Part shown: in pieces, positions 34,507 through 42,945 of the stretch
Layout of the letters: each line of letters begins with the position of its first letter
Position numbering within the stretch: position 1 is the first letter of the stretch
Source of the DNA: an uncultured Sinobacteraceae bacterium
GTDB lineage: Bacteria > Pseudomonadota > Gammaproteobacteria > Steroidobacterales > Steroidobacteraceae
Assembly: GCA_937902995.1 (NCBI GenBank)
Contig: CALEKY010000046.1
Coordinates: 62,001 to 126,000, forward strand
Reading direction: 5' to 3'
Length of the DNA: 64,000 bases
Notes under the pieces: generated by a model
What the model saw: only the letters and a program-made list of their open reading frames with translations
What the model was told of the DNA's origin: nothing
The model's database searches: none
Made by a program: the position numbers and the translations under genes

Positions 34507-35244
34507 ATGCAGCCGCACTCCGAGCGCCCTGTTCCGTGTGGTAAAGCCGGCGCCGGCGGATTCACGCTGATCGAGATTCTCGTCGTCGTCGTGATCATCG
34601 GCGTCATCGCCGCCATGGCGACGCTCTCGGTGAGCGTGCTCGGGCGTGACAATCAGGTCGAAGAGCAAGCGCGGCGACTGTGGGCGATTCTTCGGCAAGC
34701 GCGCGAAGAAACCGAGCTGCAAGGCTTGAACATCGGTCTGTACTTTGCGGCGGAAGAGTACGAATTCCTTCGCCTCGATCCGCTGACCAACTTCTGGATT
34801 CCGATCGGCGGCGACAAGCTGTACGCGACTCGCAAGCTTCCGGAGGACTTGCGCTATCGAATTTGGCTGGATGGTCGCGAAATCGTGCTCAAGCCGCGAC
34901 TTCCCGAGCGAAGCGATCCGCGCACGGTCGACGAGGACGAGGACGAAGAAACAGCCAACCTGCCGCAGGCGCTGCGAACGATCGATCGGTCGAAGCCGCC
35001 TCCGGTGCAAGAGAATCCGCCGCAGATCGTCGTGCTGTCGAGCGGCGAGATCATGCCCTTCGAGCTACAGATCGAGCGCGACCGTGCGCCGGCACTTTGG
35101 CGCATCGTTGCCACCGCAGACAACGATTTACGTGTCGAGCAACGACGCGACAGTAGCAGCTCCTGGGAGCTCGTCCTGCAAACGAACGTTCCCTTCCCGG
35201 AAAGCGAGGCCACCGCAAATGCGGGCAACGGACAAAACCGCTGA
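34507..35244 (+). CDS. gspH: Type II secretion minor pseudopilin GspH
   Basis: 245 residues. A short leader ends AGAGG before FTLIEILVVVVIIGVIAAMATLSVSV. Then comes ARRLWAILRQAREETELQG, typical of GspH. It is longer than most GspH (about 170-190) because of an acidic, Pro-rich insertion after residue ~140 (VDEDEDEETANLP, then KPPPVQENPP). It is a minor tip or shaft component of the pseudopilus. It overlaps the gspI start by 26 bases. Confidence 0.93.
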   Translation: MQPHSERPVPCGKAGAGGFTLIEILVVVVIIGVIAAMATLSVSVLGRDNQVEEQARRLWAILRQAREETELQGLNIGLYFAAEEYEFLRLDPLTNFWIPIGGDKLYATRKLPEDLRYRIWLDGREIVLKPRLPERSDPRTVDEDEDEETANLPQALRTIDRSKPPPVQENPPQIVVLSSGEIMPFELQIERDRAPALWRIVATADNDLRVEQRRDSSSSWELVLQTNVPFPESEATANAGNGQNR

Positions 35245-35767
35245 GCGCGGCTTCACGTTGATCGAGGTTCTCGCGGCGCTCGTCATCGTCTCGCTCGGCA
35301 TGCTCGCGGCCATCGAGGCGGTCAGCCAGACCGCGAGCAACACCACTCGAATGCGCGATCGCACGCTTGCGCACTGGATCGCGCTGAACCGCCTGACCGA
35401 AGTACGGCTCGCGCCTCGCGCGCCGAGCATCGGCAAGAGCTCCGATGAAATCGAGATGGCCGAGCGGCGATGGCGCTGGACGATGGAGGTCTCGGAAACG
35501 CCTGTCGAGTCGATACGGCGCATCGACATTTCCGTGTCCGAAGCGGATGACGATCGGCCGCTCGCGAGCGTGAGCGGTTTCTACGGCACTGCGATTGCCA
35601 CGACCCGTACGTTGTCTCCGTGGAGCGCAGCGCGTCGCTTGGCACCCGGTGAAGAGGCGCCGGGCAGCCGTGCCGGCGACGAAGACATCACGCCGGGCGA
35701 CTCGGAAGGCGATCGTCGCGAGCTCGTCGATCCGCCGCTCCCGAGCACGGAGGAGAACGAGCCGTGA
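35219..35767 (+). CDS. gspI: Type II secretion minor pseudopilin GspI
   Basis: 182 residues from the ATG at 35219. Leader MRATDKTAERG is cut before FTLIEVLAALVIVSLGMLAAIEAV. The GspI core (ALNRLTEVRLAP, WRWTMEVSETPVESIRRIDI) is followed by a Glu/Asp/Pro-rich tail of ~50 residues not present in typical 120-130-residue GspI. With GspJ and GspK it forms the pseudopilus tip. It shares bases with both neighbours. Confidence 0.92.
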   Translation: MRATDKTAERGFTLIEVLAALVIVSLGMLAAIEAVSQTASNTTRMRDRTLAHWIALNRLTEVRLAPRAPSIGKSSDEIEMAERRWRWTMEVSETPVESIRRIDISVSEADDDRPLASVSGFYGTAIATTRTLSPWSAARRLAPGEEAPGSRAGDEDITPGDSEGDRRELVDPPLPSTEENEP

Positions 35768-36399
35768 TCAGGCAAGCGATGCAGAAACACGCGCGCGGCT
35801 TCACGCTCATCGAAATTCTCGTGGCCGTGTTCATTCTCGCCATCGTCTCCGCGCTTGCGATGACCGGCTATCTCGAGCTTCGACGTCAATCCGATCGTTT
35901 ATCGGAGTCTGCAGCACGCACGCGCGCCATCCAGACCGCGGTGTATCGACTGGCGCAAGATTTTGCGTCCTTGGAACCGCGTCCCGTTCGCGATCCGGTC
36001 GGCGACAACTTGCACCCAGCCTTGCTCGCTGATACTCGTCGCACGGATCAGCTCGCAGAATTCACGCGTTCGGGTTGGTCGAATCCCGCCGGTGTACCGC
36101 GCTCGACGCTGCAGCGGGTCGCCTATCGCGTCGAGGACGGTAGGCTGGTGCGCAGTTATTGGGTCGTATTGGATCGCACGTTGGCGAGCGAGCCCGTTCG
36201 AACCGTGCTGCTCGATCGCGTGAAATCCGCGAGCCTGCGTTTCATGACACCCAATCGGCGGTTCACCGAGCAATGGCCGCCGCTCGGCCGCGGCGGAGGC
36301 GGACCCGATGCCGCACACACCCTGCCCCTCGCCGTCGAAATCACGCTCGAGCTCGAGGACTGGGGGAAGATCGTTCGCCTCGTCGAGGTGGCCGGGTGA
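35764..36399 (+). CDS. gspJ: Type II secretion minor pseudopilin GspJ
   Basis: 211 residues from a GTG at 35764 that overlaps the gspI TGA. Leader MIRQAMQKHARG is cut before FTLIEILVAVFILAIVSALAM. Later elements VYRLAQDFASLEPRPVRD and VLLDRVKSASLRFM are standard for GspJ. It is a component of the I-J-K tip complex. Its TGA overlaps the gspK ATG. Confidence 0.94.
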   Translation: MIRQAMQKHARGFTLIEILVAVFILAIVSALAMTGYLELRRQSDRLSESAARTRAIQTAVYRLAQDFASLEPRPVRDPVGDNLHPALLADTRRTDQLAEFTRSGWSNPAGVPRSTLQRVAYRVEDGRLVRSYWVVLDRTLASEPVRTVLLDRVKSASLRFMTPNRRFTEQWPPLGRGGGGPDAAHTLPLAVEITLELEDWGKIVRLVEVAG

Positions 36400-37397
36400 T
36401 GCGCAGCACCGTTCGACGCGCTTTCGATCGCGAACCGTGCGGCAGACGCCAACGCGGTATTGCCCTGATCACCGCGATCCTCATGGTCGCGCTCGCGACG
36501 ATTCTCGCCGTCAACATCGGCTATCAGGCCTACCTCGATCAACGGCGAACCGTAACGACGTTGTCTCTCGAGCAGGCGTATCAAGTCGCATTGGGTGCCG
36601 AAGCCTGGGTGGCGGACATCCTGCAAAAGGACGCCCGTCAAGGCCGCAACAACAGCACCGACGATTACACCGAAGAGTGGGCCATGCGCTTACCGCCGCT
36701 GCCGATCGACGGCGGCGAAATCATCGGACACGTCGACGACATGCAGGGGCGTTTCAATCTCAACAATCTGGTGATGTGGGATTCCGCCAAGAACCAGTAC
36801 GTCACGAATCCTGCTGCGGTGAAGCGTTTCGAGCGGTTGCTCGCGATTCTGGAGATCGAAGAGAAGTGGGCAAAGATCATCGCCGACTGGATCGACAGCG
36901 ACATCGATGCGCAATTCCCCGATGGCGCCGAAGATCCCGTCTACATGGGTCTTACGCCTGCATATCGGACGGCGAACATGCCGATTACCCGCACCAGCGA
37001 GCTGCTCGCCATCGCCGGTTTCGGGCTCGAACGCTACCAGAGACTGGAACCCTACGTGACCGCGCTTCCGATCGGCACGCCGATCAATGTCTGCACCGCA
37101 CCGCCGCAGGTGCTCGACGCGCTATCCGAGAATCAGCGCGAGTTCACTGCCGCCGCCAAGACCACCGCCCAAACTCGCCGGGAACGCTGTTTTCCGACGC
37201 TCGACGACATGCGTGCTCGACTCAACGAAGACGAGACCAAGGAGCTCATCGACGGCAAAGCCTTGTCGCAAACCAGCTCTTACTTCCGCCTGAACGTGGT
37301 CGTCACCCTTGGCACTACTCAGCTCACTATGTACAGTCTGTTGTATCGGCAGAACAACCTCGTGCGGCCCATTCAGCGCAGCATCGGTACGCTTTGA
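36399..37397 (+). CDS. gspK: Type II secretion pseudopilus tip protein GspK
   Basis: 332 residues from the ATG at 36399. The leader ends QRG before IALITAILMVALATILAVNI; like other GspK it lacks the Glu at position 5. The large globular part contains DDMQGRFNLNNL, ADWIDSDIDAQFPDGAEDPVYMG and CTAPPQVLDALSEN, all standard. It caps the pseudopilus and may engage substrates. It is coupled to gspJ by a one-base overlap. Confidence 0.95.
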   Translation: MRSTVRRAFDREPCGRRQRGIALITAILMVALATILAVNIGYQAYLDQRRTVTTLSLEQAYQVALGAEAWVADILQKDARQGRNNSTDDYTEEWAMRLPPLPIDGGEIIGHVDDMQGRFNLNNLVMWDSAKNQYVTNPAAVKRFERLLAILEIEEKWAKIIADWIDSDIDAQFPDGAEDPVYMGLTPAYRTANMPITRTSELLAIAGFGLERYQRLEPYVTALPIGTPINVCTAPPQVLDALSENQREFTAAAKTTAQTRRERCFPTLDDMRARLNEDETKELIDGKALSQTSSYFRLNVVVTLGTTQLTMYSLLYRQNNLVRPIQRSIGTL

Positions 37398-37424
37398 GCG
37401 ACGTCAGCGCAGGACTTTTCGTAC

Positions 37425-38675
37425 ATGGCAGAAACCGTCGTCATCCGACTGCTCGCACGCGATGCGCAAGCCGCCGCAGACACCGTCGAGTGGCTGACGC
37501 TCGATAGCTCGGGCAATCGAATCGGCTCCGTGCGCATCGGCGCAATGGCAGAGGCTGCACAGGACTGTGCGGGCCGCAAGACGATCGTGCTTGCGCCGGG
37601 GACGGACGTCGTCCTTGCCGAACCCGTCGTGCCAGTCAAAGGCGGCAAGCTCGCGCAAGTAGTTCCTTTCGCGCTCGAGGAACAGCTCGCTTCCGATGTC
37701 GACGAGCTGCATTTCGCCATCGGCAAGCGCGACGGGCGCGCAGGCGTCCCCGTGGCGGCCGTTGCCCACGAGCGGATGGAATCGTGGCTCACGCTCTTGC
37801 GCGGCGCGGGGATCGAGCCGGATGCCATCTATGGCGAATCGGCCATGGTGCCGGCGACACCCAACGGCGTCACGCTGTTGATCGACGACTCGCGTGTCTA
37901 TGTGCGCCGCGAGGATACGCCGGGCACGGTGCTCGATGTGCAACCGCTGATCGAAGCGCTGCAGCTTGCGTTGGCTTCCGGCGAGGAGGCTCGCGAGCAC
38001 GTGACCATTTATGTCGACGTCGATGTGTACGAGCGCGAGCGCGATTTGCTCGAAGGGCTGCGCGAGTTCACTGCGAGCCTGCAAATGAAACTGTTGCCCG
38101 ACGGTGCGCTGTCGCTATTGGCACCGAATGCGCTTCAAGCACAAGGAGCAGTGAACTTGCTGCAAGGCAAGTACGCGGTGAAGCGAAAGCTCAATATCGC
38201 ATTTGCGCCCTGGCGCTACGCTGCGATTCTCGCGGCCGTGTTCTTCGCCGCCCATCTCGGATTCAAAGGCTGGCAATACCTGCACCTGCAACGCGAAGAA
38301 GCGCGTCTCAACGCCGAGATCGTCGAGGTATATCAAATGGCCATGCCCGGTGCGCCCGAGCCCGATCCCCTGCTCGCCCGCCGACAAGTCGAAGCGCGAC
38401 TGACGGCGCTGCGCGGCGGCACGCCGGCGGGCAGCGTGCTCGAGACGATCGGCACGCTCGCCGAAGCGATCGTGCAGGTGCCCGGCGCGGACGTCGAGGC
38501 GCTGCACTACCGCAACAAGACGACTGATTTGCGGGTCGTCGCACCTTCCGTCGATGCGCTGGATCGGATCCGGCAGTTCGCTGCGGATCGCGGCATGAGT
38601 GCGGTCATCCAGTCGGCGAATCCGCGCGATCAGAAATACGAAGGACGCCTGCAGTTCAAATCGCCCGCGAGCTGA
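37425..38675 (+). CDS. gspL: Type II secretion inner-membrane platform protein GspL
   Basis: 416 residues. An actin-like cytoplasmic domain (KGGKLAQVVPFALEEQLASDVDELHFAI), one transmembrane helix near residue 265-285 (AAILAAVFFAAHLGFKG) and a periplasmic ferredoxin-like domain. GspL links the GspE ATPase to the membrane platform with GspM. It starts 27 bases after gspK with an AGGA site, and gspM follows 2 bases after its stop. Confidence 0.93.
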   Translation: MAETVVIRLLARDAQAAADTVEWLTLDSSGNRIGSVRIGAMAEAAQDCAGRKTIVLAPGTDVVLAEPVVPVKGGKLAQVVPFALEEQLASDVDELHFAIGKRDGRAGVPVAAVAHERMESWLTLLRGAGIEPDAIYGESAMVPATPNGVTLLIDDSRVYVRREDTPGTVLDVQPLIEALQLALASGEEAREHVTIYVDVDVYERERDLLEGLREFTASLQMKLLPDGALSLLAPNALQAQGAVNLLQGKYAVKRKLNIAFAPWRYAAILAAVFFAAHLGFKGWQYLHLQREEARLNAEIVEVYQMAMPGAPEPDPLLARRQVEARLTALRGGTPAGSVLETIGTLAEAIVQVPGADVEALHYRNKTTDLRVVAPSVDALDRIRQFAADRGMSAVIQSANPRDQKYEGRLQFKSPAS

Positions 38676-38677
38676 CC

Positions 38678-39175
38678 ATGGAAAACATCGCCAATTGGTT
38701 TCGAGGACTGAAGCCGCGCGAACGGGTGATCATCGTCGCGGGCGCGGTGCTCGTGCTTGCGACGGCAATCTATCTCTTCGTGCTCGCGCCGTTCTACGCG
38801 AGCGTCGCAGCGCGCGAGCAGGCGGTTGCGAGAAAGAAGGCGGATCTGGCTTGGATGCGCAGCGTCGCCGCAGAAGTCCGCGCGCTTTCCGCAAATCAGC
38901 CGATGCTTGCAGCCCCGACGAACGAATCGCTGGTCGTTCTGATCGATCGCACCGCGCGCGAAGCAGGCCTGTCATCGGCACTGACTGGGCAGACACCGAA
39001 TGGCGAGACCGGAATTCGGGTGCGCCTGGAATCGGCTTCCTTCGATCGAACCATGATGTGGCTGGCGAACCTCGAGCTGAGTCACAGCGTCTCGATCGAA
39101 TCGGTCACGTTCGACCGCGCCGCATCGCCAGGGCTCGTGAACGTCAGCCTCGTGCTGAACCGCGCAGCAAGCTAA
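38678..39175 (+). CDS. gspM: Type II secretion platform protein GspM
   Basis: 165 residues. A short cytoplasmic start (WFRGLKPRERVIIVAGAVLVLATAIYLFVLAPF) gives the single transmembrane helix, followed by a coiled and then ferredoxin-like periplasmic region (VVLIDRTAREAGL, then SVSIESVTFDRA). It partners GspL in the inner-membrane platform. Sequence divergence is high in this family, so position in the operon is strong support. Confidence 0.92.
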   Translation: MENIANWFRGLKPRERVIIVAGAVLVLATAIYLFVLAPFYASVAAREQAVARKKADLAWMRSVAAEVRALSANQPMLAAPTNESLVVLIDRTAREAGLSSALTGQTPNGETGIRVRLESASFDRTMMWLANLELSHSVSIESVTFDRAASPGLVNVSLVLNRAAS

Positions 39176-39178
39176 CCC

Positions 39179-39928
39179 ATGAATCGATTTTGGCCCTACG
39201 TCGCGCTCGGCGTCGTCGCTTATCTCGTGTTCGCGACCGCCACCCTTCCCGCCAACGTCATCGTTTCGAGAGTGCAACCGTCTGGTGTCACGCTTGCCGG
39301 GCTCGACGGGACGATCTGGAACGGCAGCGCGCAAGTGCTGCAAATCGGGGACACGCATGTCGGCAGCGTCAATTGGAAACTCCACATCCTGCCGTTGCTG
39401 ACGCTGCGACCCGCTGCAACCGTCGATGTCAAACGCACGGATGGATTTGCGCGTAGCGATGTGACGCTCACGGGAAACCGAGTCGTGCTCGAGAACGTCT
39501 CTGCCTCGCTGCCGATCAGCGCGCTTCCGCCGCAGGTCGCGCCCGGCGGCTGGCAAGGATCGATCAACGCGCGCTTTGCAACGCTCACGCTCGCCGACGG
39601 TTGGCCGGTCGCGGCCGACGGCACGCTCGATCTCATGGATCTGACCGGACCTCCGCGGCGTCCCGCGAATCTGGGGAGCTTTCGAGTCACATTCCCGGCG
39701 AATGACGCTGCCGATTCGGACACGCTCACGGGCACGCTCAGCGACATCGACGGACCGATTCAGATCACCGGCACGCTTCAATTGAAAGCGTCCGATCGCA
39801 GCTACCTCATCGACGGCTTGTTGGCCACGAAGCCCGGCGCACCGGCCGATTTTCAGCGCTCGCTCGAATTTCTCGGACCGCCGGATGCGCAAGGCCGCCG
39901 GCAGTTCTCGCTTTCGGGAACCCTCTAA
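39179..39928 (+). CDS. gspN: Type II secretion protein GspN
   Basis: 249 residues. An N-terminal membrane segment (YVALGVVAYLVFATATL), then a mostly beta domain (LAGLDGTIWNGSAQVLQIG, GSVNWKLHILPLLTLRP, PPDAQGRRQFSLSGTL) typical of GspN. It is non-essential in many type II systems. It is the last gene of the run; gspC, D, E and F are not in this window and must lie elsewhere if the system is functional. It ends 24 bases before a convergent hydrolase gene. Confidence 0.93.
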   Translation: MNRFWPYVALGVVAYLVFATATLPANVIVSRVQPSGVTLAGLDGTIWNGSAQVLQIGDTHVGSVNWKLHILPLLTLRPAATVDVKRTDGFARSDVTLTGNRVVLENVSASLPISALPPQVAPGGWQGSINARFATLTLADGWPVAADGTLDLMDLTGPPRRPANLGSFRVTFPANDAADSDTLTGTLSDIDGPIQITGTLQLKASDRSYLIDGLLATKPGAPADFQRSLEFLGPPDAQGRRQFSLSGTL

Positions 39929-39952
39929 GAAATTGCCTTTCGGGTACGCGTG

Positions 39953-40966
39953 TCAGCGCGCCGCCTTGTACTCCTTCAGGAACGCGATCAACGGCGGATA
40001 CGTGAGCTCCGGCGCTTCGAAGTGCGGCACGTGTCCGATGCCGGGGAGCAAATGTAGCCGACCGTTGCCGTTCGGAATGCTGTCCGCGATGAACTTCATA
40101 CGTTCCTGGAAAACGCGCGCTGGACCGGCGAGACTGTCCTCCGCGCCGCCGAATACGAGCGTCGGTGCCTTGATGTGCGCCCAATCGTTGACGACCGGAT
40201 CGAGGTAGGGCACCTGTTGGATGAGCGCTTGCACCATCGCGTATCTCGGCCAATCCGCGCTCAAAGTCCACGCATAGCGATAGCGGACGTATTTCTCGAA
40301 CTCGGGCTTCCATGCCGACGGGTTGTGCGAGAAGTAGCGATGGATGCCGCGGAAAATGTTCTGGTAGGTCGTGCGTAACGTGCGTTCGTAGGCCTCATCG
40401 ACACCGCCCCACGGCCGGCTGAAACGTGGATCCAACACGCCGATCGGGTTGTAGATCACGACTTGTTCGGTCACGCCCGGATATTGAGTGGCGAAGCGCG
40501 CCGCGAGCATGCCGCCCATCGAATGACCGATGACCGCGACCTTCTCGATCTTCAGATGATCGAGCAACAGCTTCGAGTTGCGCGCCATGTCGTGGAAGTT
40601 GTACGGAATGATCGGCTTCGACGAGCGACCGAATCCGATCTGATCCGGGACGACGACTCGATAGCCTTCCTTGCGCAGCGCATCGATCGGTCCGCCCCAA
40701 TAGAACCCAGCGAAGTTCATGCCATGAAAGAGCATGACCGTGCGCCCATTCGGCGAGCCTTGCGGAGGCACGTCCATGTAGGCGAGCCGAACGTCCTGCC
40801 CGTAGAGCCTCAGCGGCAAATAGGCCACCTCGTACGGATACGGAATGTCTTCGCATGTGATGCTGCCCGGCTTGACGTCGGTCGGCGTCGGCGGTGCATC
40901 GGCGCCTTGCGCGAACGCAGTCAGACTGAAACAAGCGGCAAGAGCTGCGCAGACGAGTCTTCTCAT
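39953..40966 (-). CDS. Exported alpha/beta hydrolase
   Basis: 337 residues from the ATG at 40966, preceded by AGGGGG. A Sec signal peptide (MRRLVCAALAACFSLTAFAQ) indicates a periplasmic or secreted enzyme. Fold landmarks are an oxyanion motif HGMNFAGFYW, nucleophile Ser149 in GHSMGGMLAA, the acid near GGAEDSLA and His in LPGIGHVPHFEAPE. Similar proteins act as esterases, epoxide hydrolases or haloperoxidase-like enzymes; the substrate is unknown. It follows an SDR and a beta-propeller gene on the same strand. Confidence 0.92.
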   Translation of the reverse strand: MRRLVCAALAACFSLTAFAQGADAPPTPTDVKPGSITCEDIPYPYEVAYLPLRLYGQDVRLAYMDVPPQGSPNGRTVMLFHGMNFAGFYWGGPIDALRKEGYRVVVPDQIGFGRSSKPIIPYNFHDMARNSKLLLDHLKIEKVAVIGHSMGGMLAARFATQYPGVTEQVVIYNPIGVLDPRFSRPWGGVDEAYERTLRTTYQNIFRGIHRYFSHNPSAWKPEFEKYVRYRYAWTLSADWPRYAMVQALIQQVPYLDPVVNDWAHIKAPTLVFGGAEDSLAGPARVFQERMKFIADSIPNGNGRLHLLPGIGHVPHFEAPELTYPPLIAFLKEYKAAR

Positions 40967-41078
40967 GACCATCCCCCTGGTGTGGCTGCGGCATGCACAA
41001 CCTTCCAGCAAGATGCCGCCGGACACAACAGCGCCGCGACGCTTCTGACGTTACTTGACGCGGCGCTCGCGTGGCTCG

Positions 41079-41858
41079 TCAAAAAATGAAGAACCCGCCG
41101 TCGATCAGGAAGCTGTCGCCTGTGTGATAGGCGCTCGCATCGCTCATGAGATACACGGCGATGCCTTCGAAATCCGCCGGCGTTCCCCAGCGCCGCAACG
41201 GGATACGCGGCAAGATCGCGTTCCGGAACTTCTCGTTGGCGTATCGCGCTTCCGTCATGGCGGTCTCTATGTGTCCCGGCAGGATGGAATTCGCAGTCAC
41301 AGCGTAGCGGGCGTATTCGACTGCGAGCGCCTGCATCATCGAGATGATCGCGCCTTTGCTGGCGGCATACGCTTCGCCGCGCATCATGCCCATCCGCGCG
41401 CCCAGCGACGACGTTGCGATCAACCGACCGCCCGGATCGCCCTTCTCCGCCCGCTGTTTCATGTGACGTGCGGCCTCGCGCAACGTGAAGAAGGCACCGT
41501 CGAGATTCACATCGAGCACACGCCGCCATTGCTCGCGCGTGAGCTCGTCGAACGGCGCACCGCTGCCGACGCCGGCATTCGCAAAGCAGGCATCGACGCG
41601 GCCGAATCGCTCCAACGTGGCCGCAAACGTCTCGACGACGGCTCGTTCGTCGGCTACGTTGCATTGAAAGGCCTCCGCATCGGCACCGAGCGCTCGCAGC
41701 TCGGCAACTGCCGCAGCGTTCTTCTCGGCGTTGGAGCCCCAGATACACACGTTGGCGCCGTGTTTGGCGACACCCCGCGCAAAGCCCAAACCGATCCCGC
41801 TATTGCCGCCGGTGACCAGCGCCGTTTTGCCGGAAAGATCGAATAGATTCGTACGCAT
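41079..41858 (-). CDS. Short-chain dehydrogenase/reductase
   Basis: 259 residues from the ATG at 41858, which overlaps the upstream gene's TGA (TGATG). TGGNSGIG at 16-23, FANAG at 92-96, the Ser150/151-Tyr164-Lys168 set (YAASK) and a C-terminal GDSFLIDGGF. It is an NAD(P)-dependent cytosolic oxidoreductase, with Trp40 after the second strand instead of the usual acidic or basic selector. The substrate is unknown. It ends 112 bases before the hydrolase gene, so the three genes may share a transcript. Confidence 0.93.
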   Translation of the reverse strand: MRTNLFDLSGKTALVTGGNSGIGLGFARGVAKHGANVCIWGSNAEKNAAAVAELRALGADAEAFQCNVADERAVVETFAATLERFGRVDACFANAGVGSGAPFDELTREQWRRVLDVNLDGAFFTLREAARHMKQRAEKGDPGGRLIATSSLGARMGMMRGEAYAASKGAIISMMQALAVEYARYAVTANSILPGHIETAMTEARYANEKFRNAILPRIPLRRWGTPADFEGIAVYLMSDASAYHTGDSFLIDGGFFIF

Positions 41859-42823
41859 CAAGGTACCCATGCCATGCCGTCCGGACCTGCACCCGTCGCA
41901 ATCGATTCCAAGACCTCGAGCGAGGCAATGTCGACCACCGCAATTCGGTTCTCGCCCGAAAGCGCGACGTAAGCGCGATTGTCAGAGGGATGAATCAGAA
42001 CGCCAGTCGGTGCCCTTCCCAAATTCGTTCGTGCGCGCACTTTACGCGAGACCGCGTCGATTGCCACCAGCGAACCAGCACCGAGATCCGATACCAGCAC
42101 GGTCTTGCCGTCGCGTGAGAATTTCAGACGGTTCGAGCGCCGCGTCTCGGCATCGATCGTGTCCACGACCTTCTTGGTGGCCGTATCGATGATCGAAATG
42201 CCGCCATCGCGCGAATGCGCCACCCAAAGCTGCTTGCCATCCGGCGACAAATCGAGTCCTTCCGGACCGGCACCGACGTGAATGAGCGTTTGCTTCCACT
42301 CGCCGTTTGCGTTGCGCTCGATGGCGCTCACGGTATTCGACTGGATGTTCGTCGTGTACAGGACATCGCCGCTCGGCGCGGCGAGCACCATGTGCGTGAC
42401 ATCCTGATCGGTTGCGAACGTCCAGTCGACGCGCTCGCCCTTCGCATCCAAACGCCCGATCTTCTTCGCCCGCTCTGCCGTGAAATACAGCCGACCGTCG
42501 GCAATCGTCATACCGTGCGGCCTCTTGAGCTCGCCGAGATCGATTCTCCGCAGCTCCTTGCGCGCGACCAGATCGATGACGGAAATCGTGTTCCCATCTG
42601 TCTGCGCGCCGTAGTTGGTCACGAACGCAGTCTTGCCGTCGCTCGACAACTCGATCTCGTGCGGACCTTGCCCAGTCGCGATCGTCTCGACCGTCTTTCC
42701 CGATTCCGTATCGATGAACGACAGCGTCGCCTCGCCCTTGTTGAGCACGAGCAGCTGTGCCGCGCACGCCAATGCGGGCACGAGGCCCAACAATCCCGCT
42801 GCAATTACGGTTCTAAAGCTCAT
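41858..42823 (-). CDS. Exported YVTN-type beta-propeller protein (YncE family)
   Basis: 321 residues from the ATG at 42823, with AGGAG five bases upstream; a longer frame would run through a repeat-rich spacer. Signal peptide MSFRTVIAAGLLGLVPALACA. About seven repeats with the pattern TVSAIERNANG, GAGPEGLDLSPDGKQLWVAHSRDG and VSRKVRARTNLGRAPTGVLIHPSDNRAYVA form a WD40-like propeller. Such periplasmic proteins often sit near quinoprotein or lactonase-type catabolic genes; no catalytic residues are evident. It overlaps the SDR by one base. Confidence 0.9.
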   Translation of the reverse strand: MSFRTVIAAGLLGLVPALACAAQLLVLNKGEATLSFIDTESGKTVETIATGQGPHEIELSSDGKTAFVTNYGAQTDGNTISVIDLVARKELRRIDLGELKRPHGMTIADGRLYFTAERAKKIGRLDAKGERVDWTFATDQDVTHMVLAAPSGDVLYTTNIQSNTVSAIERNANGEWKQTLIHVGAGPEGLDLSPDGKQLWVAHSRDGGISIIDTATKKVVDTIDAETRRSNRLKFSRDGKTVLVSDLGAGSLVAIDAVSRKVRARTNLGRAPTGVLIHPSDNRAYVALSGENRIAVVDIASLEVLESIATGAGPDGMAWVP

Positions 42824-42945
42824 AGCAGCTCCTACAGGCTGTCGGAAAAGGGAAAGGGGAAAAGGGAAAACAGGAATCCCGGGAGCAATGCCAACACTAC
42901 TCACCACTCACTATTCACCACTTACTGCCTACGACGAGTCACGAG
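42824..42945. repeat. Micro-repeat-rich intergenic spacer
   Basis: 122 bases between two minus-strand genes are built of short imperfect tandem units: a GGGAAA-type run at ~42846-42870, an ACTCACCACTCACTATTCACC-like run at ~42897-42920 and ACGAGTC repeated at ~42932-42945. No ORF or hairpin stands out. Confidence 0.6.
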
